Assembly: GCA_031769625.1 (NCBI GenBank)
Contig: JAUIMM010000738.1
Location: 1,555,501-1,619,500, forward strand
Length of the DNA: 64,000 bases
DNA from: Taudactylus pleione
Lineage: Eukaryota > Chordata > Amphibia > Anura > Myobatrachidae
Direction of reading: 5' to 3'
Position 1 is the first letter of the stretch. Each line of letters opens with the position of its first letter. Positions 32,706 to 45,055 of the stretch are shown in pieces. The position numbers and the translations under genes were made by a program. The notes beneath the pieces were generated by a model that worked only from the letters and a program-made list of their open reading frames with translations, had not been told where the DNA came from and searched no databases.

Positions 32706-33044
32706 GGGCAGCACAGACGGTGTAATCGTTAGCATTACTGCCTCACAGCACTGAGGTCATGGGTTCAATTCCCACTACAGCCCAAACTGTGTGGAGTTTA
32801 TATATTCTCCATGTGCTTGCGTGGGTTTCCTCCAGGTGCTCCAGTTTCCTACCACACTTCAAAAATATACTGTTGGCTAACAACAAAAAATTAACCTTAG
32901 TGTGTAAATATGTGCATGTACATGTGGTAGGGAATATAGATTGTAAGCTCCACTGGGGCAGGGATTGATGTGAATGGACAAATATTCTCTGTAAAGCGCT
33001 GCGGAATATGTGTGCGCTATATAAATAACTGGTAATAAATAAAT
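32706..33044 (+). mobile_element. tRNA-derived SINE (V-SINE-like)
   Basis: tRNA-like head GGCAGCACAGACGGTG with B box GGTTCAATTCC at 32762; a central GTGGAGTTTATATATTCTCC and GTGGGTTTCCTCC core typical of V-SINEs; and an L2-like tail GCGCTATATAAATAACTGG ending in (AAAT)n. Flanked by AAATGGGC at 32702-32709 and 33045-33052. It is mobilised in trans by an L2-type LINE (family knowledge); L2 copies are present in this window. Confidence 0.88.
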
Positions 33045-33052
33045 AAATGGGC

Positions 33053-34152
33053 TATTATGAGCAGTGACCATGTGATCGTATGGAACTCTTGTCTCTTGGG
33101 AGTGTCATGAGAAGGTCATGGGCATGTCAGACACATTCCGTGTAGGGTGTAGATGGAGATGGGGTGTCAGTTTTAGACGGATCTTTTGCACCCAGCATGT
33201 TGCCGGTGTAATTCCCAATACTAATGATGACGCTGCGGAAGTAGAAACAGTAAGCAAGATAGGTTTCCACATGCAGTCACACAAATTTGTAGTATACAGA
33301 AGCGGATTCTTGCATTGGCATAAACTAGTAAGCAGGCTGCCACGGCCATTTGGAAGAACAGCCACAGATGCATCAATCTGAGAAACAGGCCCATTAGTTG
33401 TTTAAACAAGCATTCTGTACACTATTACAGATGTGTCCTCTTGCATCTTTGCTGCATACATGGCAAATCACGCCACGCACGGCACGAGGCGTGCGACCGC
33501 GAGCGAATACACAAATGGACTATGGACTATCCTATTGACTTGCGGGTGTTAGCACCCGCAAGTCCATAGGATTGCATCGTGCGATCGCAGTGTGCACCAT
33601 AGCGTACCGTATTCTGCTGCGGGTAATCGCACAGCACGATATGTGCGCACGTTTGTAGCATGATCGGCAAGTATTTAAGAGTACACATCTGTATCTTGCC
33701 TTCAAATAACAATCACAGCAGTTTAACTGCATTATCATATATGGGTATATGGGTGTGTTTTAGTGGCAACCTGTGACCATCATCATCATCATCATCAGTT
33801 CACAACTCTCATAAGAGTTTGAGCGTCCACAAGTCAGATCCATCCAGACAGGAGCCTTAACAAATTTTCACCTGCTATTTTGGCCACAATTTGTCCTTTA
33901 CATACCTCATCTACACCCCATCCAACCTCCCTGTCTTAGGTAGTCACAAATCAAACTTGCGTGTAAAACACAACACGCATTTAAAAAAAAAGGCTCACAT
34001 ACTTTCAAAAAAGTGCAAGTTGCGGCTTGAAAAAAATGCAAATTGCATTTACACCAAACTGTGAATAAGGCCTATTGCGTTCAACTTGAAAACTACTGTA
34101 ATGATTTTGGGGTTAATAACTATAAAATGCTTCCTGACCCAATGAACCCTAA
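33053..34152. other. Unclassified repeat-like DNA with a palindrome and (ATC)n
   Basis: 33537-33548 and 33553-33564 form a 12-bp inverted repeat (GACTTGCGGGTG) extended by ATCCTAT/ATAGGAT outside. (CAT)n lies at 33778-33796. GCGATCGC-type words around 33.48-33.68 kb suggest another MITE. No coding signal. Confidence 0.45.
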
Positions 34153-34489
34153 TGCCGCGTATCCACTACCCGATAACATAGAGCAATTGCACAGTTACGA
34201 CATCGTAATCATGCAATCGTTCAGTAATCGGGCACACATCGGGCATGTAAATGTCGAAAACGACCAGCAATGCGCACTCCTGCTGGTCGTTTCCAACATC
34301 AGTCATCGCCCGAACATGCTGGTCAACCTGACGATAACGTCAGGTTGAGCATGTTAGGGGATGATTGATGTGCCTATACTAAATGACTGAACGTTCAGTG
34401 TAAGCACAGCACCAGACTGTGAAATGACTGCACGATTACAATGTCGTAATCGTGCAGTCATTTCTATGTCTGCTAGTGGATGTGCCCCA
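34153..34489. mobile_element. TWA-type MITE, copy 2 (337 bp)
   Basis: TIRs TGCCGCGTATCCACTACC and TGGGGCACATCCACTAGC (reverse complement), TAA on both sides (34150-34152 and 34490-34492). The interior shares CGACATCGTAATC, GACCAGCA and ACGATAACGTCAGGTTGA with copies 1 and 3. No ORF. Confidence 0.85.
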
Positions 34490-37210
34490 TAAGCTGTAGA
34501 AGTCCAGCAATAACAGCATGTCAGCCTTTATATTATATATACATGGCAATTAGAGATGTGAGGTCTCCAGAATTGTATATTAAAAATTTCCAATAGGCAA
34601 CAAAGAGTTAATAAACATGTCTAACAATATAATTGCTTTTGTTTTTGTTTAGTAACGCTTTAAAAAATAGTCACATTGACAAGAACAGGAAGCTAGCAAA
34701 TATAGACCCTTCTTAGCTGAGCAATTTGGAAATGATTGTGATAAAACAGTCTTTGTTCAGAATTTAAGAAGAGTGTATTGCACTGAACAGTAATTTATTA
34801 ATGCTGTCCTTGGGACAGAGCTCTCATTGCATTTATTTTAATACCATGTTCTTATATAGCACCAGCATTTTCTGTTGCACTTTACAGTTGGGAACAGTAA
34901 TAAAACAAGACTGGGGTCTGGATGCATCAAGCCCAAAACTCAGAAAATTGCAGTTTTTGGAGGTTTGACTGCAATTCCCATATGTATCAAGCTCTGGAAA
35001 GTGAAATTTTCCAGAGCTTGTACTCATGGGCGTAAACTATAGTGGGCACAGGGTGTGCCATTGCTATGGGGCCCAGATACATAGATGTTCCAGGCGTAGG
35101 TCTTCCATATCCCATGGAAGCTATAGAACGCTGCACTGACCTGCATTAAATGTGGATGTGATTTGAGCCAGTGTCGCTTGTCTGTTACCACGGACAGTTC
35201 TGGCCAAATTCCGCTGGCCACGATTATTAAGCACCAATGGTCAGCCACTAGTCACATAAACTGAGGAATGTTGAATGTCCACACAACTTCGGAAATGGAA
35301 TGACCTATCCATCAGGTAACCACTATCATGCCCCGTTCAAACTCCGATAATTCACGTCGCCTTGCCATGAGCAGCCTAGCCGGTGTTCAAACTGACTCAC
35401 GATATATCAGATTACAACTGATGCAGGTCTGTGCATTTCCAAGACATCACAGTACAGTGACGCCACATACCATTATCTTACATACTGCTGTCCCATGACT
35501 TCTGTATGTACTGTGGGCACAGTATGGCATTGTGTAAACTGGGGGAACTGTAGCCTAATGTCGACATCCATCACTACAAAGTTGGCCTATTGTGAACTGG
35601 AGGCACTACAATGTGGCACAAGATGAACTGGGGATACTGTGTTGTATAATGTGATCTAGGGCACTACTATGGGGCACTACAGTGGAGCATAAACAACTGC
35701 TATTGAGAGAGAGGTGTCTCTGTACAAGCATTAGTGTAGGAGCCCCTTCAAAATGTTGCTATGGGACCCACAAAGTTCTTGCTACACCTTAGCTTGTACA
35801 CCATACCTTATAGAAGCCCATGGCCTTCTTGCTGCAGACCCAGTGATGAATCCAATAGGATCCCTCTAAGTGTGCCCCAATGGCTGCGCATGCGAAGGAC
35901 TCCTGGGGTCATAACCCCAGAAATCCTCACACTGCAAAAGATAGCTCTTATTGGAAGAGCTGTCCTTTGTGATTTTTATCCCAATTGTACAAGCATACGG
36001 CGTTACTAAACGCTGCTATGAATGCGTTCAGTGCGGGATGTATCGCATTCAAAATGCAATGCTTTATGCATCCTGACCTGGGTAATAACAAACACACAAA
36101 GAGATAAGAGGGCCCTGCACAGAAGCTTACAATCTAGCATTTAAGTACTAACCATCTGCATTTCCTATATTAACTCAATTGTCATATAAAGGTATACATT
36201 TAAATAAAAAATAAATAAACTTGCAGATATCATTAAACAAAGTTGCACAGGTCAAGTGTTTCTCTTCCAAAAGCAAACATATTCTCTTACTTCCTACATG
36301 TTCCCGTATACATGAAAGTGTGTTAGAACATATTACATTTCACACGCTTCCTCTTTTAGCTTTTACTTTTCAGAACTTTCTTCCCCTTTTTCTGTAATTC
36401 TGGAAAAAATTATAATCATTTTTATTTATTAGTTGAAGTTCTTTTCAAACAGCCAATAGTCAATTGTGTGTTGTTTGGCATTGAACGTTGTTAATTCTGG
36501 GATTAGTTAATTATTAGTTTACTGTGGCTCATAGGAAATAAAAGGTTACCCCCTATTTTCCCAATTCCCTACACATATGCAATATTTTGTGAGGTCCATT
36601 GTTCTCGGCTTTCCTTGACGTCTGTGTTCAGCTTTCCTTATTCTCTGCGTTTTCTTGTGGAATTGGTTACCTGGTGTGAGGCAATGCCAAAAGTCGTAGT
36701 AGACAGCATATGTAAGTGGGACATTTGGTGTAATATGTATTCTAAAATACAACATGCTTACCTACTATCTGGAATATCTTGGAGTGGGAAGTCCAGGGTG
36801 CCAGTGCGGGTTCATGGTGACACAATACACATCACAATCCTACCAGCCCTCTCCCCCCTGGTATTGGGGAACTGGAGCTTAATGATGTGATTCACAGCAT
36901 ACCAACACCACCCTTCCAATTCACTGGTGGACTAGGGAAGGGAATTAAATGAAAAAGATCAATTGTACTAAAGTTACTGCTAACAGACCATTAAATCCAC
37001 TGAAAACTAAAAAAATAATTGTGCCTTGCAAACATCGATTTTTAAACATTAAAGCATTGTCGCTGGCATGTCATCTGACCTTACTGAACAATCACCAATC
37101 AGTCGCCACCCCTGTTTTCTCTGTCTATGTGTGTGTGACCAAGAGAGGGGACTGCAAGAGTTTATATTACAATCTGTAGTGAGAAGGAGACCTGAACATC
37201 TGGCAGCAAG
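34490..37210. other. No gene; palindrome and degenerate minisatellite
   Basis: 34988-35000 with 35008-35020 is a perfect 13-bp inverted repeat (CAAGCTCTGGAAA). From about 35505 to 35690, words like GGGGCACTAC and GTGAACTGG recur as a decayed minisatellite of about 35-40 bp. The rest shows no coding or structural signal that I can support. Confidence 0.45.
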
Positions 37211-38260
37211 TAAGTATGTGTGTGTATGTATGTATGTAATAAAACTTTATTCTCACGGTGTGTGTTGTGTTTTTTTAAACATTTCTTCACAAGTGAACAA
37301 CACATACCAGTGGGCCCTTAATGCCCAGCATGCTGGTACTTGTGGTTCTCCAAGTACCAGCATGCGGGGGAGGCTTGCTGGGACCTGTAGTTCCACTGTA
37401 AAGACAATGTTGTTAAATCTAATTTTACACTACTCCTACACTATCAACCCGCCAGCCACCTCCCAGGGGTGGTGGGGATAGCCCGGGCTATCAGCCTAGG
37501 CCAGGGGTGTACTGGAGAGGGATACCCCTTTATTGGAGGGGTACTCAACTCCCCAGGAATCCCTGGCCTGGGCTGAGTAGCGGCCAGGACTGAAGCTGCA
37601 GTGGGGGGCCCGGTGAAAGGACACCCCTGGCTGTGGCATCAGCCCCCCGCTAGAAAGGGTCCAGGGCTGGTTTTAAATATACGTGGAACCTCACGTCATT
37701 TTTTTTCTACTTATCTTTAAAACCAGCTCTGTCCCTGCTGCCTGGTGCTGGTTCTTAAATTTATAGTGGAACCCTACACATTTTTTTCTCTGTAATTTTA
37801 AGAATCAGGACTGGCTGGCAAGCCCGAGGCTGGTTAGTCTTTTGGGGGGGACCTCACATCATTTTTTTAATTAAATTAACCCTATTTTAACCATTTACAG
37901 AAATAAACATACACAAATCACAATGATTTGTGTATGTTTCTGACCATCTCGCAGCTCAGGGGGTTGAGAGTTTGAAAAGTGATTTTGACAGAGAGTTTGC
38001 TCCTATCTCACCCGAGCTTATCATCCCGATTTTTGGTAAATTTGAGAGATGTATGTTTTAGGTGAAAAGTACTTCCGATTTGGCCCAATGGTGATTTGAT
38101 TCGAGATTGCTATCTCACCCGAGTTTTTCGAGTGAGATGAGAGAAATCTCTCTCCAACTCACCCGACTTTGCCTTTAGTAAATTTGCAAGCAGGAAAAAA
38201 ATTAATAAATCACCCGAGATGGTCATCTTGACCTATCTCAAATCTTAGTAAATTTACCCC
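37211..38260 (-). mobile_element. Unclassified 1-kb repeat, copy A
   Basis: Matches copy B (56623-57502) in reverse. Both share TATGTAATAAAA at one end, the TGGAACTACAGGTGCCAGCA-like block, and a hairpin AACATACACAAATCA/TGATTTGTGTATGTT. The other end is CTTAGTAAATTTACCCC. The 38260 end resembles ends of the MITE at 52991. No ORF. Strand is arbitrary. Confidence 0.65.
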
Positions 38261-38382
38261 ATAGAATCACCCAAAAGACACTGCACAGTCAACCTAGGCA
38301 TCCCTTTATTTGTGGTGTTAATTCTTTAACCATCCATTTTCTAAATCTGATCAAACATATCTAGTGGAACATTAAAGAACAG

Positions 38383-39112
38383 TTTCTTACTTGTGATGTG
38401 AGCTTGTTATATACCAACATTCCACATTTGGCAAGTGTTACAGCAGTTGAATGTTTTCTCCTCAAGGACAGTGGAATCTCAGGGAACAAGCACACAATTA
38501 GGTTTAATTTGACAACATTTTGTATTCACATATTTTGGGTATGGCGATGGGGACCAGATTTGCCCCCATCTTTTGTCATCCTCTATTTGAGGGTAGTTGA
38601 AGAGTTGCTTATTTGGGTGACAGGTTTAGGGCAAATCTGGTCCTTTATGGATGCTTTACTGGTGATTTATATTTTAATTGAGGTGGGGAAGCTTATTTTT
38701 AAGTGTGTCCAACACCTTATTCACAACCCCCTCAAAGTCACACATTCACTAGCACTCACTACCCCCAATACCAAACATTTTATGGATAATAGACTAATAT
38801 CATTGATAACAGATTGCACATGTCTACTTTTCAGAAACAAGTAGAAGTGAATAACAATGCCAATAATACCAGTAGTGATTACAAAATATTGTTAACAGAA
38901 TATTCTCTGTAGACAATATACATGGTTGCTTTAAGTGTAGCCACCCTAGGTGCATTACATGCAAACACATTACTAATGTGACCAGGACTAAATTTCCAAA
39001 TTAAGACGTGACACCAATTTTGTGATATATCTTCTGCACTGTTTGCGCAATATTCAGTATGTTGGTAGTAATACTAACATGTTAAAATTTAGATTCCTTA
39101 GACACATAACTT
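38383..39112 (+). pseudogene. Shredded Penelope-like RT, middle part
   Basis: Several frames give SLLYTNIPHLASVTAVECFL, then GMAMGTRFAPIF (PLE GTAMGTRFAP motif), then the linker HGCFKCSHPRCITCKHIT and a GIY-YIG remnant (IQYVGSNTNMLKFRFLRHI). Order and motifs match PLEs. Heavily frameshifted. Confidence 0.85.
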
Positions 39113-39116
39113 GACA

Positions 39117-39360
39117 GCAAATAATCCTCCCCCCCAGTGCCTAACCCTAATCCCCCCTCTAAATGCATAAAACCTACGAACTAATGGACAAAGCCAAAGG
39201 CAGTGATATAGGTCTGCATGTGACGCACCACACTTGACGGGATTAGGCAGTCAGGAAACTGGTGTCGGGATTGCGTCCGTCGGCTCCCGACTGCTTTCCG
39301 TGTGAGGGGCACTACTAAAGTGAGCATAATGTGAAAGGGGCACTACAACTGGGTTTTTCC
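39117..39360. repeat. Fragment with CCTAACCCTAA-like centre
   Basis: CCCAGTGCCTAACCCTAATCC and GGTGTCGGGATTGCG followed by CTCCCGACTGC resemble the foldback at 44090-44410. Only part of one arm and the centre survive. It separates two parts of the same PLE. Confidence 0.5.
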
Positions 39361-39880
39361 CATTTCAGACTATGCCCCACAATTTTTTCTGGTGCACACC
39401 TTTTGGCGCACGCAAAAGTATGCCAGCAAGTGCTGAATTATATTTCCACTTACTAAAAAAATTGGGCTCTTTCCGGCCCTGTCAATACCATTTGCAATGT
39501 CACTAATAAAGATAGAGAAGGTACTGGTTCCAAATACAGATCCCTGGGGTACTCCACCTGTAATCTTATCCTCCTGTGGGTACACTCCATTTACTACAAC
39601 AAGATCATATCCATTCAACCATCTTAGAATCCAATCCCAAGCTTAAGAGTTTATTTAACAGTCTGTAATGTGGATAGTGTCACTAGCCTTACTAAAGTCT
39701 AGATATGCTACATCTATGCCTATGCCCCCCTTGAACTATTACTTTAGTCACCCACTCAAAAAAAGTCAATAAGTTTTGTTTGTCATGATCTTTCCCCAGT
39801 AAATCCATGCTATTTGGGATCCTCATGAACATTATGAATGAGGTGTTAAATCACAGCGTGCCTCAACAGTTTTTCACAAG
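39361..39880 (-). pseudogene. CR1-like LINE RT fragment
   Basis: Minus-strand reading: VDVAYLDFSKASDTI (CR1-type YLDFSKAFD box, across a shift) and GGVPQGSVFGTSTFSIFISD, then IANGIDRAG. Internal stops. It lies inside the PLE split at 39112-39905. Confidence 0.8.
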
Positions 39881-39904
39881 GCTACTCTGCTAATCCTGAA
39901 TTCC

Positions 39905-40062
39905 TATTCATTACAGGCATTGAACACATTAGGCCTACTCTCGGAGAGGGAGATTGGTACCATACATTACTTATAACGGAGGCTTTCTGGATCCATAGCC
40001 TTCGGACTATGCATCCAGAAAGTTTCAATGAGACTATAGAGCTATTTTTCAACTAATCTTAT
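39905..40062 (+). pseudogene. Penelope-like C-terminus, continuation
   Basis: KHIRPTLGEGDWYHTL and ITEAFWIHSLRTMHPESFNE, then IELFFN and a stop: this is the usual PLE C-terminal EAFWI..L.T..P.G.NE signature. It would follow directly after the GIY-YIG part ending at 39112, so the CR1 and repeat fragments in between are insertions. Confidence 0.8.
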
Positions 40063-40646
40063 CCCATTCAATCTGGTATTGCTTTTTACTTTCCCTCTCC
40101 TTTTCCCTACTTCCCCCTGGCCACCCATAGGTGAACAACAAATAGTAGTCAGAGGGTGTTCAGGTATAAACTAATCCAATCAGAGTGTTGAACTCATGAA
40201 ATTAGAGAGTTTAGCACCAGATAAACACTGAAACTTAAACCAGAACCAGGCATATGAGTATGAAGTGTGACACTATTGATACTATAGGTTTATGTTCTTA
40301 CTAGCTAACCGATTGGTTTAGAACTTTATTCAGGTCATATGTAATAAAGAAAGATGAATTCAAACTAGGAATTTCAAATTAAATATTGAAATTGAAAATG
40401 TAATAATAATTTTATTTTTCTTTGTATAAAAGTTAGAAACTATACAGTTTAAAACTTTTTAGATACTTGTGGTAGATATCTCCCTTCTAGTATGACATGA
40501 ATGTACTGTATGTCTAATACCCAATAATGTTATATATAAAGTCTAGTCTCCTTTTAGGTTTGAGAATAAAGTAAACATGAAGTTACAATCTCTAAGGTGC
40601 TTATATAACTAATATAAATATTATTTAATTATAGTTGTATTGGAAT
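40063..40646. other. No feature recognised
   Basis: AT-rich DNA between the PLE C-terminus and the second hAT. No ORF, TIR pair or RNA gene seen. Confidence 0.5.
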
Positions 40647-41124
40647 TAGAGCTGTGTGCCGGACCATTTTTGCTGGTTTGGTTCTTATTCGTCGGCCGGT
40701 TTTGGTTTTACCAAACTGCCGTGACTGCATTTGGTTTTGTATTTTTTTCCAGATTAACAAAACAAGCTAAAATAACATAATTTGAGCCTTTTGTGTTCCT
40801 AGAGTATTATTAACCTCAATAACATTAATGTCCACTCATTTTCTGTAAATTTTGACAACATAACAACTCACAATATTGTTTTCATCAAGTTTAGGCCAAG
40901 AGGTTGCACCAAGCTAGCTGGCTGACTAAACCAAATGACAACAGTGGGCGACACAAACATGTGGCAGTTCAACACCAAACATGGCACATGGCTCACACTC
41001 TGTGGAGTCTGGCCACTTTTAACACACGCTCTGCGGTACTACAGCGTACTGGGGTGCAGTGCACAGAACAGTAGAAATACAACAATTTTGTATTTTAAAC
41101 TTCTTAACACCCACAACTTATTGG

Positions 41125-43165
41125 ACCAACTTTAGTCAGGATTTCATTCCCAACACTCCATAGAGACAGCACTGACCAAGGTAGTAAATTATCTGGTCAC
41201 TGCCAAGGCTAAAGGACATTACTCACTTCTAATTCTTTTAGATCTCTCTGCTGCCTTTGACACTGTTGACCACTCTCTTCTCATACAAACATTACAATCC
41301 CTAGGTCTTCAAGACACAGCCCTTTCTTAGTTCTCATCCTACTTATCTAATCGCTCTTTCACTGTTTGCTTTTCTGATTCTACCTCCACTTCGCTACCTC
41401 TGTCAGCTGGAGTACCACAAGGCTCAATCTTAGGTCCTCTGCTTTTCTCAATCTAGACCACCTCTCTTGACAAACTCAGCTCTTTTGGTTTTCAGTATCA
41501 TCTGTACGCGGACAAAACTCAAATCTAACTATCATCCTCAAATTTGTCACCATCTTTGCTGGTCTGTGTCTCTGAATGTCTCTCTGCCATTTTATCTTGG
41601 ATGGCATCTAGCCACCTCAAACTTAATATATTCAAAACAGAATTAATTATATTTCCACCGGCCAATAGTAGTTACCAACCTGATATCTCTATCACTGTTG
41701 ACAACTCGACAATCAACCCCACCCCACAAACTCGCTGTCTAGGTCTCATCCTTGACTCTGAACTGTCCTTTGTTCCCCACATTCAATCTGTGTCAAAATC
41801 CTGTTACATACATCTAAAAAACATAGCCAAAATTCGACCATATCTTACACAAGACACTGCAAAAACTCTAATCCATTCATTATTGCCCGCATTGACTATT
41901 GCAATAGTCTCCTTACTGGCCTTCCCAAAAACAGACTCTTGCAGCTGCAATCCATTATGAATGCAGCTGCAAGGCTGATCTTTCTCGCCAAATGTTCATT
42001 GTCTGCTGATCCACTCTGTCAGTCCCTCCATTGGCTACTGGTCTTCTACCGTATTCAATATAAAATACTTACACGCACACATAAAGCTATTAACCAAACC
42101 ACACAACATACACTCATCTAAAAATATCTCCCAAACCGACCTCTCCACTCAGCACAAGATCTGCGTCTCTCATCCCCACGCATTACTTGCTCCCATTCAC
42201 GGTTACAGGACATTTTTCGGGCTGCACCCACCCTGTGGAATGCCCTCCCACACATAATAAGACTTTCTGCTAATCTCCAAACATTCAAGCGTTCTCTGAA
42301 AACTCACCTCGTCACACAAGCTTATCATATTCCAGAATCGCCTACATAACCTTCATAGCTTCCCTATCTAATTACATCCCTTCTTACAGTCCACACTTAA
42401 CCTCACATATTTTCTCTTTCTTCAATTTCACATCCTCCTAACCCTAGGCCAACATTCCTCTGTGACTGGATCATAAAGTGCACCAAGTACCTCTGCAATC
42501 TGGCTGGACCAATTTGCAATATGCAGCACCTATCCTTGTGTATCAACACCTATTTCCCTATAGATTGTAAGCTTGCGAGTAGGACCCTCTTACCTTTATA
42601 TCTGTCTCTTACAACAAAGTCTTGTTCTATTAATGTTGTTTCAAATTGTAAAGGGCAACGGAATATGCCTCCAGGGCCAGCTCGAGGCATGTTCGATCAG
42701 TGCGGTCAAACAGGGGCACCACCCCATACAGGGCGCACCCCTCCCAGCCATTCCAAATTTAGTTTTTGGGGCACTGCCCCCCTGTTCCACCCACGGGACG
42801 AAGTGGAAGTGTCCCGCGGCCGGTCGGGAGGTTGGGCACCTCCACCACCGTAGCTGTGTGGCGGTGCTGGCCCTGGTGAAAAGGAATGGATGCCGCGCAC
42901 ATGCGCACAGCATCCATTCAGTGAGGAAGAGTGCTGGGGGCAGCCCAGCTACTGACGTAGTGCTAGGCTCACCCCCAGCCTGACATTAACTGGAGGCGTG
43001 CCATATGGGCACACCTCCAAATAACATAATTTAGGGGGCATGGCATACGGTAATTAGGTTCACACCCATTTTTGGTTACGTGCGGATTACCCGTCCTGCA
43101 CAGGGCGCAGCTTCCCCTGGAGCCGGCCCTGTATGCTGCATTGTATAATAAACTGTTAATAAATA
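41125..43165 (+). pseudogene. L2-like LINE RT nested in hAT copy 3
   Basis: [39 protein letters not shown], and LYADKTQI where YADDTQ is expected (catalytic Asp lost). Then TRCLGLILDSELSF, MNAAARLIFLAKCS and APTLWNALP. About 10 stops or shifts. Its 3' end TTGTATAATAAACTGTTAAT is itself interrupted by a hAT MITE. Confidence 0.87.
42672..43131. mobile_element. hAT-type MITE (CAGGGCCGGCTCC family)
   Basis: Left CAGGGCCAGCTCGAGGC; reverse complement of the right end CAGGGCCGGCTCCAGGGG. Flanks TATGCCTC and TATGCTGC (8 bp, 6 of 8). Inserted at the 3' end of the L2. A truncated reversed relative lies at about 52060-52290. GC-rich; no credible ORF. Confidence 0.78.
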
Positions 43166-43314
43166 CACTTGGCAGCTTGGCTCACACTGCAGGGAGTTAG
43201 TCCGCTTTTACGCACACACTCTGGGATACTACAGCGTACTGGGGTGCAGTGCACAGAAATACAATTTTTAGGTTTTTTTACTTTTTTAAATTTTTTATAA
43301 CTTTTTAACAGCTT

Positions 43315-43505
43315 GTGGATGGACACAGTGACAGCAGCACAGCCCCTTAGATGGATACAGTGACAGCAGCATAGCCCTTAGACAGACACACTGACAGCAG
43401 CACAGCCCCTTTGATGGACACACTGCCAGCAGCACAACCCCTTAGATGGACACAGTGAGAGCAGCACAGCCCCTTTGATGGACACACTGACAGCAGCACA
43501 ACCCT
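43315..43505 (-). repeat. hAT copy 3 leader minisatellite
   Basis: About 32-bp units. On the minus strand: TCCATCAAAGGGGCTGTGCT and GCTGTCAGTGTG. Six or so copies. The GGGGCTG core also underlies the different arrays in copies 1 and 2. Confidence 0.85.
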
Positions 43506-43757
43506 GATAGACACCGCAGAGTAGAGCGCAGCATAAGGCAGCATGACTGGTGTGAAATGGCGCACAGTCGTGGTTACGGTGCCTTTTATAGAAGCCAAAA
43601 CCCACGAAAATCTGACGCCATGAGGATGACGTTCAACCTCGATGTGAAATCCGAGCCTGGCGGGAACAGCTGAGCCAGGGTTGGATTAGACTGGGATCCC
43701 CAATTTCGGAGCGGTTCGGATTTAGGGTAATCTGGATCACTCATCTCTAATTGGAAT

Positions 43758-44089
43758 AAGTATGATTTAATATAATAGTGTAATGTTTATGCAAATTTCT
43801 TTAGAGCAGAAAACGGAAAACACTTTTTTATCTATCAGCACATTGTTAATAGGGATATTACCTGGAATAAAATGAGTCAATTATCCACTTGGACTTTGAT
43901 TGCCAACATCTGCCTAAATATAGATTCTGCAAGGTAAATCCAAACTTACCTTCTGATAAAACAGTGTCTAACACAAAGAAAGTATTAAGGACCTTTAATC
44001 TTTTTTATTGTGAATTGCTTATTGTGAATGGTTTATTGTTGTTTCTATCTGACTGCAGTTAATAGAATTATTCCTGCCTGGTTTAACGG
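43758..44089. other. No feature recognised
   Basis: AT-rich DNA between the hAT and a foldback. No ORF or repeat structure seen. Confidence 0.5.
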
Positions 44090-44415
44090 GATGCAGTTGA
44101 AATACCAGTGTGCGGGATGCTGGAGCTTAAAATGCCGGCGCAGGAATCCCGACACCAGTTAGAATCCCAGAGACGGCATTCCGACTGCCGGCATCCTGAC
44201 ATTAAGTAGTGGGGTTAGGGGGAGGGTTAGAGACTAGGGATAGGGTAAGGGTTAGGCACTAGGAGTGAGGGTTAGGTTTAGGCACAAGTGGGAAGTTAGG
44301 TTTAGGCTGTGAGGAGGGAGGGTTAGGATATTTACCCAACAGGTGTCGGTATCCTAACCCTGTCAGGATGCCGGCATCTGGATTCTGATCGCCGGGATCC
44401 CGAGTGATGGCATTC
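44090..44415. mobile_element. Second foldback with GGGTTAGG-type centre
   Basis: Imperfect inverted arms built from GCCGGCATCCTGACA, CGGGATCCCG and GGCATTCCG words flank a centre (44212-44330) rich in GGGTTAGGG/GGTTAGG. The layout parallels 7126-7659, but the arm sequence is unrelated. Non-coding. Boundaries are approximate. Confidence 0.65.
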
Positions 44416-44832
44416 CGTACCCAACCCGGTTTAATTAAACAATCTCATACCCCAGTTTCTACCCCACGTAGCTGGCTGGGGAGGAATCCATCAAAGGCAC
44501 AGGAATGGGCGGAGCCTCAGGAAGGAAGGGGCGGAGACCCAGGAGGGCTGGGAGAAGTGACTCCCTTAAAGAAGCAGATTGGTGGCAGCAGTGAGTGAAG
44601 GGGGCGGGGCCGGGCACTGCAGTAGTGGGTTTGGGGATTAAGGAGCATATTTATCATATTTATCATTATCATTACATTTTGAATAAACACAAATGTGAAA
44701 ATCTCTGTTTTTGTAATACTCTTCTCTATACAAGGGCTGATTGAAAAGTAATGAGACTGATTTTTTAATTCAGAATCAGATGACTCCACAGGATCTGAAC
44801 ATTTTTATTTTTCAAAGTAGCGTCCTTCACAT

Positions 44833-45054
44833 TTAATACATTTTTTTGCAGCGTTTCAACAACGATACAAAGACGCGCAGTAGACTGTTTTGTGACATCA
44901 CATTTAGTGTTGCAGCTGTGGCATTTTTTACTGTTGAGAACTTCTTTTCACGCATTTGATTTTTCAGGGTTGGGAATGCCCAGAAATCACAAGACACTAA
45001 ATCCGAGCTATATGGAGGGTGTTCTAAGGAATCTGTATTAGAATCTCTACACAC
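44833..45054 (-). pseudogene. Mariner transposase, C-terminal part
   Basis: LEHPPYSSDLVSCDFWAFPT is the mariner LxHPPYSPDLxPxDF signature, carrying the third catalytic Asp. Separated from the rest of the gene by the insertion at 45.06-45.96 kb. Confidence 0.88.
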
Positions 45055-45055
45055 T

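Larger units (their letters stand above)
40647..43749 (-). mobile_element. Non-autonomous hAT, copy 3, with nested L2
   Basis: TAGAGCTGTGTGCCGG on the left and ...CACTCATCTCTA on the right are flanked by an exact 8-bp TSD, ATTGGAAT (40639-40646 and 43750-43757). The left 400 bp align with the 3' end of copy 2. The right side has the leader with a minisatellite (43315-43505) and CAAAACCCACGAAAATCTGA, matching copy 2's leader in reverse. No transposase of its own remains, so it was mobilised in trans. Confidence 0.9.
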
